A stretch of DNA of 64,000 bases, taken from assembly GCA_004299305.1 (NCBI GenBank), contig SCPZ01000097.1:1-64000 (forward strand), read 5' to 3'. How positions within the stretch are numbered: position 1 is the stretch's first letter; each line of letters begins with the position of its first letter. The stretch is from Methylobacter sp. GTDB taxonomy: Bacteria > Pseudomonadota > Gammaproteobacteria > Methylococcales > Methylomonadaceae. This document shows positions 22,616 through 32,730 of this stretch, one piece after another. The translations under genes and the position numbers were made by a program. Under the pieces are notes generated by a model. That model searched no databases. It had not been told where the DNA came from and saw nothing but the letters and a program-made list of their open reading frames with translations.

Positions 22616-24367
22616 GTGTCCGGTAGAATCCCTCGCGAGTTTATTGATGAGCTGTTGGTGCGGGTTGATATTGTTGATTTAATCGATTCGCACGTCCCTC
22701 TAAAAAAAACGGGTAACAATTTTGTCGCCCGCTGCCCATTTCATATCGAAAAAACCCCTAGCTTTTCTGTAAATCGGAAAAAACAATTCTTCCATTGCTT
22801 TGGTTGTGGAGCTAGCGGCAACGCTATCGGTTTTTTGATGGATTTTAGTCATCTGGATTTCGTTGAGGCTGTTGAGGACTTGGCGGGATTTGCCGGGCTT
22901 GAGGTGCCCAGAATATCTATTGATCATCAAGCATCCGGGTCAAGGAAAGACTTAAATAGCTTGTATGAGCTGATGGAGCAAGTTGCTGCGTTTTATGCGG
23001 ATCAGCTGCGGACTAGTGATGAAGGAAAAATAGCTGTTGAGTATTTAAAAAGCCGGGGTGTTAGTGGTGGTTGCGCCAGCGACTTCATGCTGGGCTATGC
23101 ACCTGATGAGTGGAAAGCATTGGCATCCCGGTTTGATCAGAAATTATTGCTCGAAGCAGGGTTGCTGGTTAGCAAAGAGGGAGGTCAGTTCTATGATCGT
23201 TTTCGCGGACGACTTATGTTCCCGATCAGGGATAGGCGCGCTCGAATTATAGGCTTTGGCGGGCGAGTCCTTGATGATTCTTTGCCTAAATACTTGAATT
23301 CCCCGGAAACGTCCCTATTTCATAAAGGCAAGGAAGTTTACGGCTTGCATGAGCTTCTGGAGAAGAATGCCAAGCCTCAAAGAATTTTGATTGTTGAGGG
23401 TTATATGGATGTTATTACCCTGGCTCAGTTTGGAATTCATTATGCGGTTGCAGCTCTAGGAACCGCAGCATCGCAAGCACACCTTGATTTATTGTTCCGA
23501 TTTTCCTCGGAGCTGGTGTTTTGTTTCGATGGTGACAAGGCAGGCCGGGAGGCGGCATGGCGAGCAATGGAGTCGGCATTTTCCAGTTTAAAGGATGGCC
23601 GACAGATTCGTGTCATGCTATTGCCGCAAAATCATGATCCTGATTCGCTGGTGCGAGAGGAAGGGGTTGATGGGTTTGTAGGGCGCGTACAGACTGCGGT
23701 AGGCTTGTCGGAGTATTTTTTCGAGCATTTTTCAAATGAGTTGAATCTGTCCGAAATGGAGGGGCGCGCGCAATTAGTAAGTAAAGCCAGGCCATATTTG
23801 GAGAGACTGCCGGAAAGTGTTTTTAAAGAGATGATGCTTGCACGGTTAAAAGAGCTATCTGGATGGGCTGGTCTGGATGTTTTGGAGAATGCGACTACAC
23901 TTGTTTCTAAACAAGGTTTGAAGCAATATCCAAGGGCTGATAAAAAGCGGACCCGTGATAATGGCAGGTTGTCCTCGGCGCGAGTCGCAATTGCCTTGTT
24001 GGTTCAGAATCCCAGGCTTATTGAGGCGCTTGATCAGCGACAGATTGATTGGGGTGCGCTGGAGTTTCCAGGTGTGGTCTTATTTAAGAGTATTCTGCAA
24101 ACAATCACAAATAAGAATCCGGCAAACACTGCTATTCTGATGGAGTGTTATCGAGGGGCTGTCGAGGAAAAATCCATAAAAGCATTGGCTCTTTTGGATT
24201 TGCAGGTTTCGGATGATAAGGTGGATGCGGTATTTTGTGATGCGCTCAACAGGCTGCTGACTCAGGCTAGGGAAATTAACTTAGCTAGGTTGCTGGATAA
24301 AGACAGGGTTGAAGGACTGGATGCACAGGAAAAAGAGCTGCTGCGTAAAATGTTGGCGGTCAAATAG
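22616..24367 (+). CDS. dnaG: DNA primase
   Basis: 583 residues from GTG 22616, chosen because GGAG lies 6 bases upstream and the product then begins SGRIPREFIDELL as in known primases; a GTG nine codons earlier has no such site. CHC2 zinc finger (CPFH...FHCFGCG) near residues 40-65, TOPRIM core with ILIVEGYMDVITLAQFG and CFDGDKAGR, and a C-terminal helicase-binding region. It makes RNA primers for replication. rpoD follows with its own promoter. Confidence 0.97.
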   Translation: MSGRIPREFIDELLVRVDIVDLIDSHVPLKKTGNNFVARCPFHIEKTPSFSVNRKKQFFHCFGCGASGNAIGFLMDFSHLDFVEAVEDLAGFAGLEVPRISIDHQASGSRKDLNSLYELMEQVAAFYADQLRTSDEGKIAVEYLKSRGVSGGCASDFMLGYAPDEWKALASRFDQKLLLEAGLLVSKEGGQFYDRFRGRLMFPIRDRRARIIGFGGRVLDDSLPKYLNSPETSLFHKGKEVYGLHELLEKNAKPQRILIVEGYMDVITLAQFGIHYAVAALGTAASQAHLDLLFRFSSELVFCFDGDKAGREAAWRAMESAFSSLKDGRQIRVMLLPQNHDPDSLVREEGVDGFVGRVQTAVGLSEYFFEHFSNELNLSEMEGRAQLVSKARPYLERLPESVFKEMMLARLKELSGWAGLDVLENATTLVSKQGLKQYPRADKKRTRDNGRLSSARVAIALLVQNPRLIEALDQRQIDWGALEFPGVVLFKSILQTITNKNPANTAILMECYRGAVEEKSIKALALLDLQVSDDKVDAVFCDALNRLLTQAREINLARLLDKDRVEGLDAQEKELLRKMLAVK

Positions 24368-24372
24368 TTTGG

Positions 24373-24401
24373 TGTAAAATAATAGGAATTTGTAGTATAA
24401 T
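24373..24401 (+). promoter_or_regulatory. Likely rpoD promoter
   Basis: TGTAAA (24373-24378) and a perfect TATAAT (24396-24401) with a 17-base spacer, about 45 bases before rpoD. The -35 is weak. Confidence 0.5.
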
Positions 24402-24447
24402 CTTCGGTTCGGTGAAGTCGGGCCGAAGCAGAGTCTTTCGCGAGTAA

Positions 24448-26259
24448 ATGATGAATCAAGAACAACAGCAGTCCCAGCTTAAACAATTGATAGCCAAAGG
24501 AAAAGTTCAGGGTTACCTGACTTATGCCGAGGTTAACGATCACTTGCCCAGTGATATTGTTGATCCTGAGCAAATTGAAGATATTATTGGCATGATCAAT
24601 GATATGGGGATTCAAGTTTACGAAGTTGCGCCGGACGAAGATTCCCTTATTACCGATTCTGCGGCCGTTACGACGGACGATGAAGATGCGGAAGAGGTCG
24701 CAGCCCTAGCTTCTGTTGATAGCGAATTTGGCAGAACCACGGATCCGGTACGTATGTATATGCGGGAGATGGGTTCGGTGGAATTGCTGACGCGTGCAGA
24801 CGAATTGAAGATCGCTAAGCGCATTGAAGAGGGGCAGCAGCAGTTGGTTAAGGCCATTGCTCGCTCTTGCGTCGTTGTTGAAGATTTTTTACAATCATTC
24901 GACGACATTTCCGGCGAAGAAGGCGGCGTTCGACTGACCGATTTAATTTCCGGTTTTGTCGATTTGAGCGAGCCAGAAGATTTTGTTACTGCCTTGCCGG
25001 TAGGCGAGGATGTCGAAGAAGCAGCGGACGAAGAAGAACCGAAGGGACTTAATTACGAAGAAGTCAAAGAAAAAGTTGAAATACTCAGGAAACAGTTGAA
25101 AACGGCTGCCTCGGCAATCAAGAAGCATGGCTACTCAAGTGATAAAACAGAAAAAGAGTTTGAGGCTTTGGCTGACCTGTTCATGGAGTTTAAATGGACT
25201 CCGCAATATTTAAAGAAATTGACAACTATTATTCCTAATGGCGTTGCTGCTGTGCGTGAGCAGGAAAAATTAATTATGGATGTTTGCATTAATCATGCAA
25301 AAATGCCGCGCAAGGAGTTTATTGTCTCTTTCCCTGAACATGAAGCCCGTTCAGAATGGTTTGATCAGTATTTGAGTGCAGGAAGCCAGTACTCGGTAGC
25401 ATTGAAAGAACGTGAAAAAGAGGTAAGAAAAGCCCAAAAGATATTGTCCGATATAGAGGCGGAGTATGGTTTAACCATTAGCGGGCTGAAAGATATTAAT
25501 CGGCGCATGTCTATCGGCGAAGCTAAAGCAAGACGCGCGAAAAAAGAAATGATCGAGGCTAATTTAAGACTGGTCATTTCAATCGCTAAAAAATATACTA
25601 ATCGCGGTTTACAATTTCTGGATTTGATCCAGGAAGGTAATATCGGCTTAATGAAAGCGGTCGACAAGTTCGAATATCGTCGCGGCTATAAGTTTTCGAC
25701 CTATGCAACATGGTGGATAAGACAGGCCATCACCCGATCTATTGCTGACCAAGCCAGGACTATCCGTATTCCTGTGCATATGATTGAAACGATCAATAAA
25801 TTGAACCGGATTTCCAGGCAGATACTTCAGGAATTGGGACGGGAAGCGACGCCGGAAGAGTTGGCGGAGCGCATGGAAATGCCTGAAGATAAAGTTCGTA
25901 AGGTATTGAAAATTGCCAAAGAACCCATTTCAATGGAAACCCCTATCGGTGACGACGAAGATTCTCATTTGGGAGATTTCATAGAAGATGCTAAAGTATT
26001 GTCCCCGGTCGAAGCAGCAACGATTGCTGGCTTGCGTGAGTCGACACAAAATGTTTTGGCGGGATTAACCGCAAGAGAAGCAAAAGTTTTGCGCATGCGC
26101 TTTGGTATCAACATGAATACCGATCATACATTGGAAGAAGTTGGCAAACAGTTTGATGTGACGCGCGAAAGAATCCGTCAAATTGAAGCCAAAGCATTAA
26201 GAAAACTTAGACATCCATCAAGATCAGAGCAATTGAGATGCTTTCTGGATGGCGAGTAA
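24448..26259 (+). CDS. rpoD: RNA polymerase primary sigma factor (sigma-70)
   Basis: 603 residues. Region 1.1 (about 1-80), region 1.2 with [11 protein letters not shown], a long non-conserved acidic stretch, region 2 with [19 protein letters not shown] and [15 protein letters not shown], region 3, and region 4 with [18 protein letters not shown]. This is the housekeeping sigma that directs most transcription. Two adjacent ATG codons compete as start; the first is listed. A CAU tRNA lies 11 bases after the stop. Confidence 0.98.
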   Translation: MMNQEQQQSQLKQLIAKGKVQGYLTYAEVNDHLPSDIVDPEQIEDIIGMINDMGIQVYEVAPDEDSLITDSAAVTTDDEDAEEVAALASVDSEFGRTTDPVRMYMREMGSVELLTRADELKIAKRIEEGQQQLVKAIARSCVVVEDFLQSFDDISGEEGGVRLTDLISGFVDLSEPEDFVTALPVGEDVEEAADEEEPKGLNYEEVKEKVEILRKQLKTAASAIKKHGYSSDKTEKEFEALADLFMEFKWTPQYLKKLTTIIPNGVAAVREQEKLIMDVCINHAKMPRKEFIVSFPEHEARSEWFDQYLSAGSQYSVALKEREKEVRKAQKILSDIEAEYGLTISGLKDINRRMSIGEAKARRAKKEMIEANLRLVISIAKKYTNRGLQFLDLIQEGNIGLMKAVDKFEYRRGYKFSTYATWWIRQAITRSIADQARTIRIPVHMIETINKLNRISRQILQELGREATPEELAERMEMPEDKVRKVLKIAKEPISMETPIGDDEDSHLGDFIEDAKVLSPVEAATIAGLRESTQNVLAGLTAREAKVLRMRFGINMNTDHTLEEVGKQFDVTRERIRQIEAKALRKLRHPSRSEQLRCFLDGE

Positions 26260-26270
26260 ATAATATATAA

Positions 26271-26347
26271 GGGCCCTTAGCTCAGTTGGTTAGAGCGTCC
26301 GACTCATAATCGGCAGGTCGTAGGTTCAAGTCCTACAGGGCCCACCA
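26271..26347 (+). tRNA. tRNA with CAU anticodon, probably tRNA-Ile2
   Basis: 77 bases with encoded CCA. Acceptor stem GGGCCCT/AGGGCCC is perfect, D-loop AGTTGGTTA, anticodon loop CTCATAA (CAT at 26305-26307), T arm GTAGG-TTCAAGT-CCTAC, discriminator A. The arms resemble E. coli ileX (lysidine-modified Ile2, reads AUA) more than elongator tRNA-Met; it is clearly not initiator tRNA. The first anticodon-stem pair is a T-C mismatch. Confidence 0.93.
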
Positions 26348-26356
26348 TACACAACG

Positions 26357-26380
26357 AAGGCTGCCTATGCAGCCTTTTGT
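26357..26380 (+). terminator. Terminator after the CAU tRNA
   Basis: AAGGCTGC, loop CTAT, GCAGCCTT, then TTGT: an 8-bp stem with a short T-run, 9 bases after the tRNA. Confidence 0.75.
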
Positions 26381-26412
26381 ACATCTGGGTTTTACATTTT
26401 AAAGGTGGTATC

Positions 26413-27576
26413 GTGAGCAACAATTATACTTTCACATCAGAATCAGTTTCAGAAGGACATCCCGACAAGGTTGCCGATCAAATTTCAGATGCGGTGCTTG
26501 ACGCCTTATTAACACAAGATCCTCGCTCACGTGTGGCTTGCGAAACGCTGGTAAAAACCGGCATGGTCATTTTGGCGGGCGAAGTAACCACCGATGCTTG
26601 GGTTGATCTTGAAGCTCTGGTTCGGAAAGTCGTTTGCGACATCGGCTATGACCATGGCGACATAGGTTTCGACGGCCAAAGCTGTGCGGTTTTAAATGCG
26701 ATCGGCAAACAATCGGCCGATATTGCTATGGGTGTCGATGAGGCAGAAAACCACGAACAAGGTGCGGGCGATCAAGGTTTAATGTTTGGCTATGCCAGCA
26801 ATGAAACCGATGTGCTGATGCCGGCTCCGATTACCTATGCTCATCTGCTGGTTAAGCGCCAAGCTGAAATACGCAAAAATAAGACCCTGTCTTGGCTGCG
26901 TCCTGATGCTAAAAGCCAGGTGACCTTTCGTTATGAAGATAACAAACCCGTAGCAATTGACGCGGTTGTTTTGTCGACCCAGCATTCGCCTGAGATTGGT
27001 GCGAAAGCATTGCATGAAGCAGTAATGGACGAAATTATCCTGCCGGTTTTACCCAAAGAATGGCTGCATAAAGATACTAAATATTTCATTAACCCAACCG
27101 GTCAATTCGTTATTGGCGGTCCCGTCGGCGATTGCGGCTTAACCGGGCGCAAAATTATCGTTGATACTTACGGCGGCATGGCAAGACATGGGGGCGGTGC
27201 GTTTTCAGGCAAGGATCCTTCAAAAGTGGATCGCTCTGCGGCATACATGGCGCGCTATGTAGCAAAAAATATTGTTGCAGCCGGACTAGCTGAGCGTTGT
27301 GAAATCCAAGTCTCTTACGCGATCGGGGTTGCAGAACCTACATCTATCAGCATTGAAACCTTTGGCACCGGCAAAATCAGTGAAGACAGACTGGTGCAAA
27401 TTGTCAGGGATATTTTTGATTTAAGGCCCAAAGGCTTAATTGCAATGTTGGACTTGTTAAAGCCAATTTACCAAACAACGGCTGCGTATGGACATTTTGG
27501 TCGCACCGAAGATTCCTTTAGCTGGGAAAAAACCGACAAGGTTGATGCATTAAAAGATGCGGCCGGTCTTAACTAA
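26413..27576 (+). CDS. metK: S-adenosylmethionine synthetase
   Basis: 387 residues from GTG 26413, preceded by a GGTGG stretch; the open frame further up is non-homologous. [40 protein letters not shown] and [19 protein letters not shown] are the family motifs. It makes SAM from methionine and ATP. ahcY follows after 21 bases, forming the SAM cycle unit. No SAM riboswitch is seen in the short leader. Confidence 0.98.
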   Translation: MSNNYTFTSESVSEGHPDKVADQISDAVLDALLTQDPRSRVACETLVKTGMVILAGEVTTDAWVDLEALVRKVVCDIGYDHGDIGFDGQSCAVLNAIGKQSADIAMGVDEAENHEQGAGDQGLMFGYASNETDVLMPAPITYAHLLVKRQAEIRKNKTLSWLRPDAKSQVTFRYEDNKPVAIDAVVLSTQHSPEIGAKALHEAVMDEIILPVLPKEWLHKDTKYFINPTGQFVIGGPVGDCGLTGRKIIVDTYGGMARHGGGAFSGKDPSKVDRSAAYMARYVAKNIVAAGLAERCEIQVSYAIGVAEPTSISIETFGTGKISEDRLVQIVRDIFDLRPKGLIAMLDLLKPIYQTTAAYGHFGRTEDSFSWEKTDKVDALKDAAGLN

Positions 27577-27597
27577 ATACTAAATAAAGGAAACGAA

Positions 27598-28890
27598 ATG
27601 AGCCAACCAGATTATAAAATTGCCGATATTGCCTTGGCGGAATGGGGCCGTAAGGAAATCAATATCGCCGAAACTGAAATGCCGGGCTTAATGGCTCTGC
27701 GTGAAGAGTTCGGTGCAGAACAACCATTAAAAGGCGCTCGTATCGCCGGTTGTTTGCACATGACTATTCAAACGGCGGTATTAATTGAAACCCTGACTGC
27801 ATTAGGCGCAGAGGTTCGATGGTCTTCTTGTAATATTTTTTCTACACAGGATCATGCAGCTGCGGCAATAGCGGCAGCAGGTATTCCTGTTTTTGCCTGG
27901 AAAGGCGAAACGGAAGAAGAAGCCGAATGGTGTATCGCTCAGACTATTGACGGTCTTGACGGCTGGCGTCCGAACATGATTTTGGATGATGGCGGCGATT
28001 TAACCGTCATGATGCATGAAAAATATCCCGAATTAATGGCCGATATTAAAGGCTTGTCCGAAGAAACCACTACAGGCGTACTGCGGTTGTATGAAATGGT
28101 TGCTAAAGGCACGTTAAAAGTTCCTGCATTTAATGTTAACGATTCGGTCACCAAATCAAAATTCGACAACTTGTACGGTTGCCGCGAGTCACTGGTCGAC
28201 GGCATTAAACGCGCCACCGACGTGATGATTGCCGGAAAAATCGCGGTTGTTTGCGGTTATGGCGATGTTGGCAAAGGTTGCGCTCAATCGTTGCGCGGCC
28301 TAGGAGCTACCGTATTGATTACCGAAATCGACCCGATTTGTGCATTGCAAGCAGCTATGGAAGGTTATCGCGTTGTAACCATGGAAGAAGCTGCACCGCT
28401 GGCTAATATTTTTGTTACCGCGACCGGCAACTTTAATATCATCACCCATCAACACATGCTTGCGATGCGGGATCAGGCGATTGTTTGCAATATCGGCCAT
28501 TTTGATGCGGAAATTGACATTGCGTCACTACGTCAATACACCTGGGAAAACATCAAGCCCCAAGTCGACCACGTAATTTTCCCTGACGGAAAACGCCTGA
28601 TTATTTTGGCTGAAGGCCGTCTGGTTAATCTGGGTTGTGCGACCGGACATCCAAGTTTTGTAATGTCTAATTCGTTCTGTAACCAGGTTCTGGCGCAAAT
28701 GGAACTTTGGAAAAATTCTTCCCAATACGAGAATAAGGTTTACATCTTACCTAAAAAATTGGACGAGAAAGTCGCCAGATCGCATCTTAAACAGTTGGGC
28801 GTGAAGTTGACTGTATTAACTGAGGAACAAGCCAAATATATTAATGTTCCGGTTGAAGGACCGTTTAAAGCCGATCATTATCGGTATTGA
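27598..28890 (+). CDS. ahcY: Adenosylhomocysteinase
   Basis: 430 residues. Catalytic Lys/Asp region [23 protein letters not shown]-binding [18 protein letters not shown] and the C-terminal [10 protein letters not shown] are diagnostic. It splits S-adenosylhomocysteine to adenosine and homocysteine, relieving methyltransferase inhibition. A GGAAACG site precedes the ATG. It is coupled to metK upstream; a 100-bp palindromic element separates it from metF. Confidence 0.98.
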   Translation: MSQPDYKIADIALAEWGRKEINIAETEMPGLMALREEFGAEQPLKGARIAGCLHMTIQTAVLIETLTALGAEVRWSSCNIFSTQDHAAAAIAAAGIPVFAWKGETEEEAEWCIAQTIDGLDGWRPNMILDDGGDLTVMMHEKYPELMADIKGLSEETTTGVLRLYEMVAKGTLKVPAFNVNDSVTKSKFDNLYGCRESLVDGIKRATDVMIAGKIAVVCGYGDVGKGCAQSLRGLGATVLITEIDPICALQAAMEGYRVVTMEEAAPLANIFVTATGNFNIITHQHMLAMRDQAIVCNIGHFDAEIDIASLRQYTWENIKPQVDHVIFPDGKRLIILAEGRLVNLGCATGHPSFVMSNSFCNQVLAQMELWKNSSQYENKVYILPKKLDEKVARSHLKQLGVKLTVLTEEQAKYINVPVEGPFKADHYRY

Positions 28891-28897
28891 TTCATCA

Positions 28898-28997
28898 TCG
28901 CTCCCACACTCTCCGTGGGAATGCGTTCCGTGCCGCTCTCAGCGGCACGGAACGCAATGCGTCCACAGCGGTATCCCGGCAGAAACCGTGGGAACGA
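28898..28997. repeat. 100-bp nested palindromic element between ahcY and metF
   Basis: Outer ends TCGYTCCCAC are inverted (28898-28907 and 28988-28997). Inside, GCGTTCCGTGCCGCT and its complement form a perfect 15-bp stem with a CTC loop (28923-28955). It may also act as a terminator or mRNA end for metK-ahcY. Confidence 0.7.
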
Positions 28998-29031
28998 ATA
29001 CATATTAGATTCCCGTTAGTGAGACCGTAAA

Positions 29032-29877
29032 ATGCAGTCACAAAAAAATCATTCCCAATTATTTAGTTTCGAATTTTACCCGCCAAAAACCGATGAAGGC
29101 GCGGCAAGCTTACAAGTTGTGCATAGCAAACTGGCTAAGCTCAATCCCGATTTTTTTTCGGTCACCTTTGGCGCCGGAGGTTCGACCCGCGACAAGACCT
29201 TCACAACGGTCATCGACATTCAAGCCAAAGGCATCCCTGCCGCGCCGCATTTGTCCTGCGTTGCCTCAACCAAAGACAATATTCGCGGTATCCTGAAAGA
29301 CTATCAGGATCATGGCATCACTAAAATTGTCGCCTTAAGAGGCGATTTGCCTTCCGGCATGATGTCGGCGGGGGAATTTCGCTATGCTAATGAACTGGTC
29401 GAGTTTATTCGCCAGGAAACCGGCGATCATTTCCAAATTCATGTTGCGGCCTACCCCGAAGTGCATCCGCAAGCGGTCAGCGCCGTGGAAGATTTTAAAA
29501 ACTTCAAGCGTAAAGTGGCTGCGGGCGCCGATGCGGTCATTACCCAGTATTTCTATAATGCCGAAGCGTACTTTCATTTTGTAGATAGCTGTGAGAAAAA
29601 CGGCATAACCATTCCAATCGTACCCGGCATTATGCCGATCACCCAATATACGCAACTATTCCGCTTTTCAGAAATGTGCGGGGCGGACATTCCTCGCTGG
29701 CTCAGAAAACGCCTGGAAAGCTTTGGTGATGACAGGGAAGCGGTACAAGCATTCGGCTTGGACGTAGTCAGTAATCTTTGTCAACGGTTACTGGATGGCG
29801 GTGCGCCGGGTTTGCATTTTTACACGATGAATCAGGCCGCGCCTACCTTGGCGATTCTGGATAATTTAAAGCGATGA
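29032..29877 (+). CDS. metF: Methylenetetrahydrofolate reductase
   Basis: 281 residues. FSFEFYPPKTDEGAASL, VTFGAGGSTRD, IVALRGDLP, DAVITQYFYNAEAY and VPGIMPI are the MetF motifs for flavin and folate binding. It makes 5-methyl-THF, the methyl donor for homocysteine, completing the SAM cycle begun by metK-ahcY upstream. Confidence 0.97.
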   Translation: MQSQKNHSQLFSFEFYPPKTDEGAASLQVVHSKLAKLNPDFFSVTFGAGGSTRDKTFTTVIDIQAKGIPAAPHLSCVASTKDNIRGILKDYQDHGITKIVALRGDLPSGMMSAGEFRYANELVEFIRQETGDHFQIHVAAYPEVHPQAVSAVEDFKNFKRKVAAGADAVITQYFYNAEAYFHFVDSCEKNGITIPIVPGIMPITQYTQLFRFSEMCGADIPRWLRKRLESFGDDREAVQAFGLDVVSNLCQRLLDGGAPGLHFYTMNQAAPTLAILDNLKR

Positions 29878-29962
29878 CGGAATGCATTTGCTAATGCTTG
29901 CGCGTAACTTTCTTTCAATCTGTAACGGATGAACCCGGTAAATATTCATTGAGGTAACCATT

Positions 29963-30556
29963 ATGGCACTGAAATTAAAACAAGAATCCGAGTGGATCAG
30001 CGAAGAAGCGTATTTACAAGGCGAACTGCTTAGCGAAACAAAGCACGAGTATATTGACGGCGCTGTTTACGCAATGGCGGGGGCGAGTAAAAATCACCAG
30101 CGTATTACGGCGAATGTCCTTAGCGAATTTTTGACACAGTTAAGAAATACGCCCTGCGAACCCTTCTCATCGGGCATTAAAGTTAAAGCAGGCAGCAAAT
30201 TCTTTTATCCCGATGTCATGGTGGTTTGCAAGGATGACGGTGGCAACGATTATTACACCGAAACTCCCGTTATTATTGTTGAGGTCTTATCAAAATCCAC
30301 TCGCAAAATGGATGAAACCGCTAAAAAATTCGCCTATCAAACCCTGCCTACGCTACAAGAATATGTGCTGATCGAGCAGGATTTTGTCGACGTCGAAGTT
30401 TGCCGACGTAGTGAAGGCTGGGTATCCCAGCATTATTTTATGGGTGACAATGTGACTTTCGATTCGGTGGGCCTAATCTTAACGGTGGCCGATATTTATG
30501 CTCGCGTTGATAATGAAGACGTGAGTTCTTTTGTTGCCTCGCTTAATCTATCTTAG
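29963..30556 (+). CDS. Uma2-family (DUF820) putative nuclease
   Basis: 197 residues. KHEYIDGAVYAMAGAS, a central YPDVMVVC and IIVEVLSKSTRKMD-(x)n-K form the PD-(D/E)xK-like pattern of the Uma2 family, abundant in cyanobacteria and seen in methanotrophs. The biological role is not known. It lies alone between metF and bioA, with a clean GAGG ribosome binding site ahead of the ATG. Confidence 0.85.
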   Translation: MALKLKQESEWISEEAYLQGELLSETKHEYIDGAVYAMAGASKNHQRITANVLSEFLTQLRNTPCEPFSSGIKVKAGSKFFYPDVMVVCKDDGGNDYYTETPVIIVEVLSKSTRKMDETAKKFAYQTLPTLQEYVLIEQDFVDVEVCRRSEGWVSQHYFMGDNVTFDSVGLILTVADIYARVDNEDVSSFVASLNLS

Positions 30557-30592
30557 CAACTAACGACGAGAAGTTTCCTCGGTCTTTCACCT

Positions 30593-31942
30593 GTGTCCAA
30601 CCAATCCCTTTCCAAGCGGGACCTTTCCGTTTTGTGGCATCCCTGCACACAAATGAAAGATCACGAGACCTTCCCGCTTATCCCAATCAAAAAAGGCCAA
30701 GGCGTTTGGCTCGAAGATTTTGACGGCAATCGCTATCTCGATGCGATCAGTTCATGGTGGGTGAATTTATTCGGCCATGCCAATCCCGCAATCAATGCTG
30801 CATTAAAAGACCAGCTCGATACTCTGGAACAGGTAATTTTTGCCGGCTTTACACATGAAGCCGCCGTCGAACTGGCGGAAAAACTGGTTGCAATCACCCC
30901 GAAAGGACTGAGTCGTTGTTTTTATGCCGACAATGGCTCTTCGGCTATAGAAGTCGCGCTCAAGATGAGTTTTCATTATTGGCGTAACCACGGACAGACT
31001 CAAAAAACCAAATTCATCACCTTAGAAAACAGTTATCACGGCGAAACCTTGGGAGCGTTGGCTGTCGGCAATGTGCAGCTCTATAAAGAAACCTACGCGC
31101 CGTTATTAATGGATGTCATTACGGTGCCTAGCCCAGACTGTTACCACCGCGACCCCGGCGAGTCATGGGCGGATTATTCCACCCGCCGTTTCGCGTTGAT
31201 GGAACAGGCCTTGCAACAACACAGCGATACGGTTTGCGCAGTCATCATCGAGCCTTTGGTGCAATGCGCAGGCAATATGCGCATGTATGATCCCGTGTAT
31301 TTGGAACTGCTGCGCGCCGCCTGCGATAAATACAACGTGCATTTAATCGCCGATGAAATTGCGGTCGGTTTCGGGCGGACCGGAACGTTATTTGCCTGCG
31401 AACAGGCGGCCATCAGCCCCGATTTCATGTGCCTGTCCAAAGGCTTGACGGGCGGCTATTTGCCGTTGTCGGCGGTGCTGACCACTGACCAGGTATATCA
31501 GGCGTTTTATGCCGACTATCAAGCAATGAGCGCATTCCTGCATTCGCACAGTTATACCGGCAATGCGCTGGCGTGCAGGGCAGGGCTCGCCACCATCGAT
31601 ATTTTCCAGCAACATGGCATCATCGAGAAAAACAAATCCTTGGCCGCTATTATGGCAAAAGCGACGATGCGTTTTCATGACCACCCGCATGTATCCGAAG
31701 TCCGGCAAACCGGCATGATGTTGGCGATTGAAATGGTCAAAAACAAGCACACCCGCGAACCTTATCCCTGGCAGGAGCGTCGCGGGCTTAAAGTCTATCA
31801 ATACGCGCTGTCTAAAGGTGTATTATTGCGGCCCTTGGGCAATGTCATTTATTTTATGCCGCCCTACATTGTTACCGAGGAAGAGCTAAGGTTAATCGCC
31901 GAGGTAGCTTGGCAAGGCATACAACAGGCGGTTAAGGACTGA
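30593..31942 (+). CDS. bioA: Adenosylmethionine-8-amino-7-oxononanoate aminotransferase
   Basis: 449 residues from a GTG start. LWHPCTQMKDHE and ISSWWVNLFGHANPAI near the N-terminus, DEIAVGFGRTGTLFACEQ, and the PLP lysine in CLSKGLTGGYLPLS are BioA hallmarks. It makes 7,8-diaminopelargonate in biotin synthesis using SAM as amino donor. rsmE starts two bases after its stop; no other bio genes are near. Confidence 0.95.
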   Translation: MSNQSLSKRDLSVLWHPCTQMKDHETFPLIPIKKGQGVWLEDFDGNRYLDAISSWWVNLFGHANPAINAALKDQLDTLEQVIFAGFTHEAAVELAEKLVAITPKGLSRCFYADNGSSAIEVALKMSFHYWRNHGQTQKTKFITLENSYHGETLGALAVGNVQLYKETYAPLLMDVITVPSPDCYHRDPGESWADYSTRRFALMEQALQQHSDTVCAVIIEPLVQCAGNMRMYDPVYLELLRAACDKYNVHLIADEIAVGFGRTGTLFACEQAAISPDFMCLSKGLTGGYLPLSAVLTTDQVYQAFYADYQAMSAFLHSHSYTGNALACRAGLATIDIFQQHGIIEKNKSLAAIMAKATMRFHDHPHVSEVRQTGMMLAIEMVKNKHTREPYPWQERRGLKVYQYALSKGVLLRPLGNVIYFMPPYIVTEEELRLIAEVAWQGIQQAVKD

Positions 31943-31944
31943 TT

Positions 31945-32730
31945 ATGCGAGTCTCCCGATTATATACGCCAGCGCCGCTGGTTACAGGCAAACTTATCGA
32001 ACTGGATGATGACAACGGGCATTATGTCAGGACGGTGTTGCGGCTAAAAAAAGACGCGCCGATTATTTTATTTAATGGTCATGGTGGGGAATATTTATGC
32101 ACCGTTGCTGAAGTCAGCCGGAAAAGCGTGCTGATTAATATTGAGCAATGGCATGACCGCAGTGTGGAATCGCCGTTGCAGGTAAGCTTAGGTTTGGGAA
32201 TCTCGCGGGGCGACAGAATGGATTTGACGGTACAAAAAGCCGTGGAGTTGGGTGTTAATCACATCACGCCGTTATTAACCGAGCGTTGTGTGGTGCAATT
32301 CAAAGGCGAAAAAAAGCCGCAACGCTGGTTGCATTGGCAAAAAATAGTGCAACATGCCGCCGAACAAAGCGGCAGAACCATCTTGCCTGCATTGCTGGAA
32401 GTCGAATCGCTACCACACTGGGTAGGCAAACAACAGGGCCTGAAAGTGTTTCTCGATCCTTATGCGGAAACGACATTAATGGAGTTAGAACCTGAAGTAA
32501 TGAAAGACTGTCCTGAGCATAGTCGACGGGTAACCTTGCTCACCGGTCCCGAGGGTGGTTTTTCCAGTCAGGAACGAGACGCGGCGAAAGCCTCAGGCTT
32601 TATTCCGGTTCGTTTAGGCGCCCGCATATTAAGAACTGAAACCGCGTCGCTTGCTGCTTTAGCTGCGGTGCAGATGCTGTGGGGCGATTTCGGCGGGGTT
32701 ACCGATCTGGGAATTGAGAGTCGGCAATGA
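31945..32730 (+). CDS. rsmE: 16S rRNA (uracil-1498-N3) methyltransferase
   Basis: 261 residues. N-terminal PUA-like region and C-terminal SPOUT knot with LLTGPEGGFSSQERD and LGARILRTETASLAALA. It methylates U1498 of 16S rRNA with SAM. Just before the knot sits KDCPEHSRR, encoded by a dispersed repeat (32506-32529). Its stop overlaps the next start (ATGA). Confidence 0.95.
   Translation: MRVSRLYTPAPLVTGKLIELDDDNGHYVRTVLRLKKDAPIILFNGHGGEYLCTVAEVSRKSVLINIEQWHDRSVESPLQVSLGLGISRGDRMDLTVQKAVELGVNHITPLLTERCVVQFKGEKKPQRWLHWQKIVQHAAEQSGRTILPALLEVESLPHWVGKQQGLKVFLDPYAETTLMELEPEVMKDCPEHSRRVTLLTGPEGGFSSQERDAAKASGFIPVRLGARILRTETASLAALAAVQMLWGDFGGVTDLGIESRQ
32506..32529 (+). repeat. Dispersed repeat translated inside rsmE
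   Basis: A 24-base GACTGTCCTGAGCATAGTC-type sequence, giving the peptide CPEHSRR. The word is a well-known intergenic repeat in many proteobacterial genomes; here it is in frame, in a loop ahead of the conserved SPOUT motif. Confidence 0.55.

Noticed and set aside
26380-26412. SAM/SAH riboswitch ahead of metK
   Set aside because: Only about 33 bases remain between the tRNA terminator and the start, too short for known SAM or SAH aptamers.
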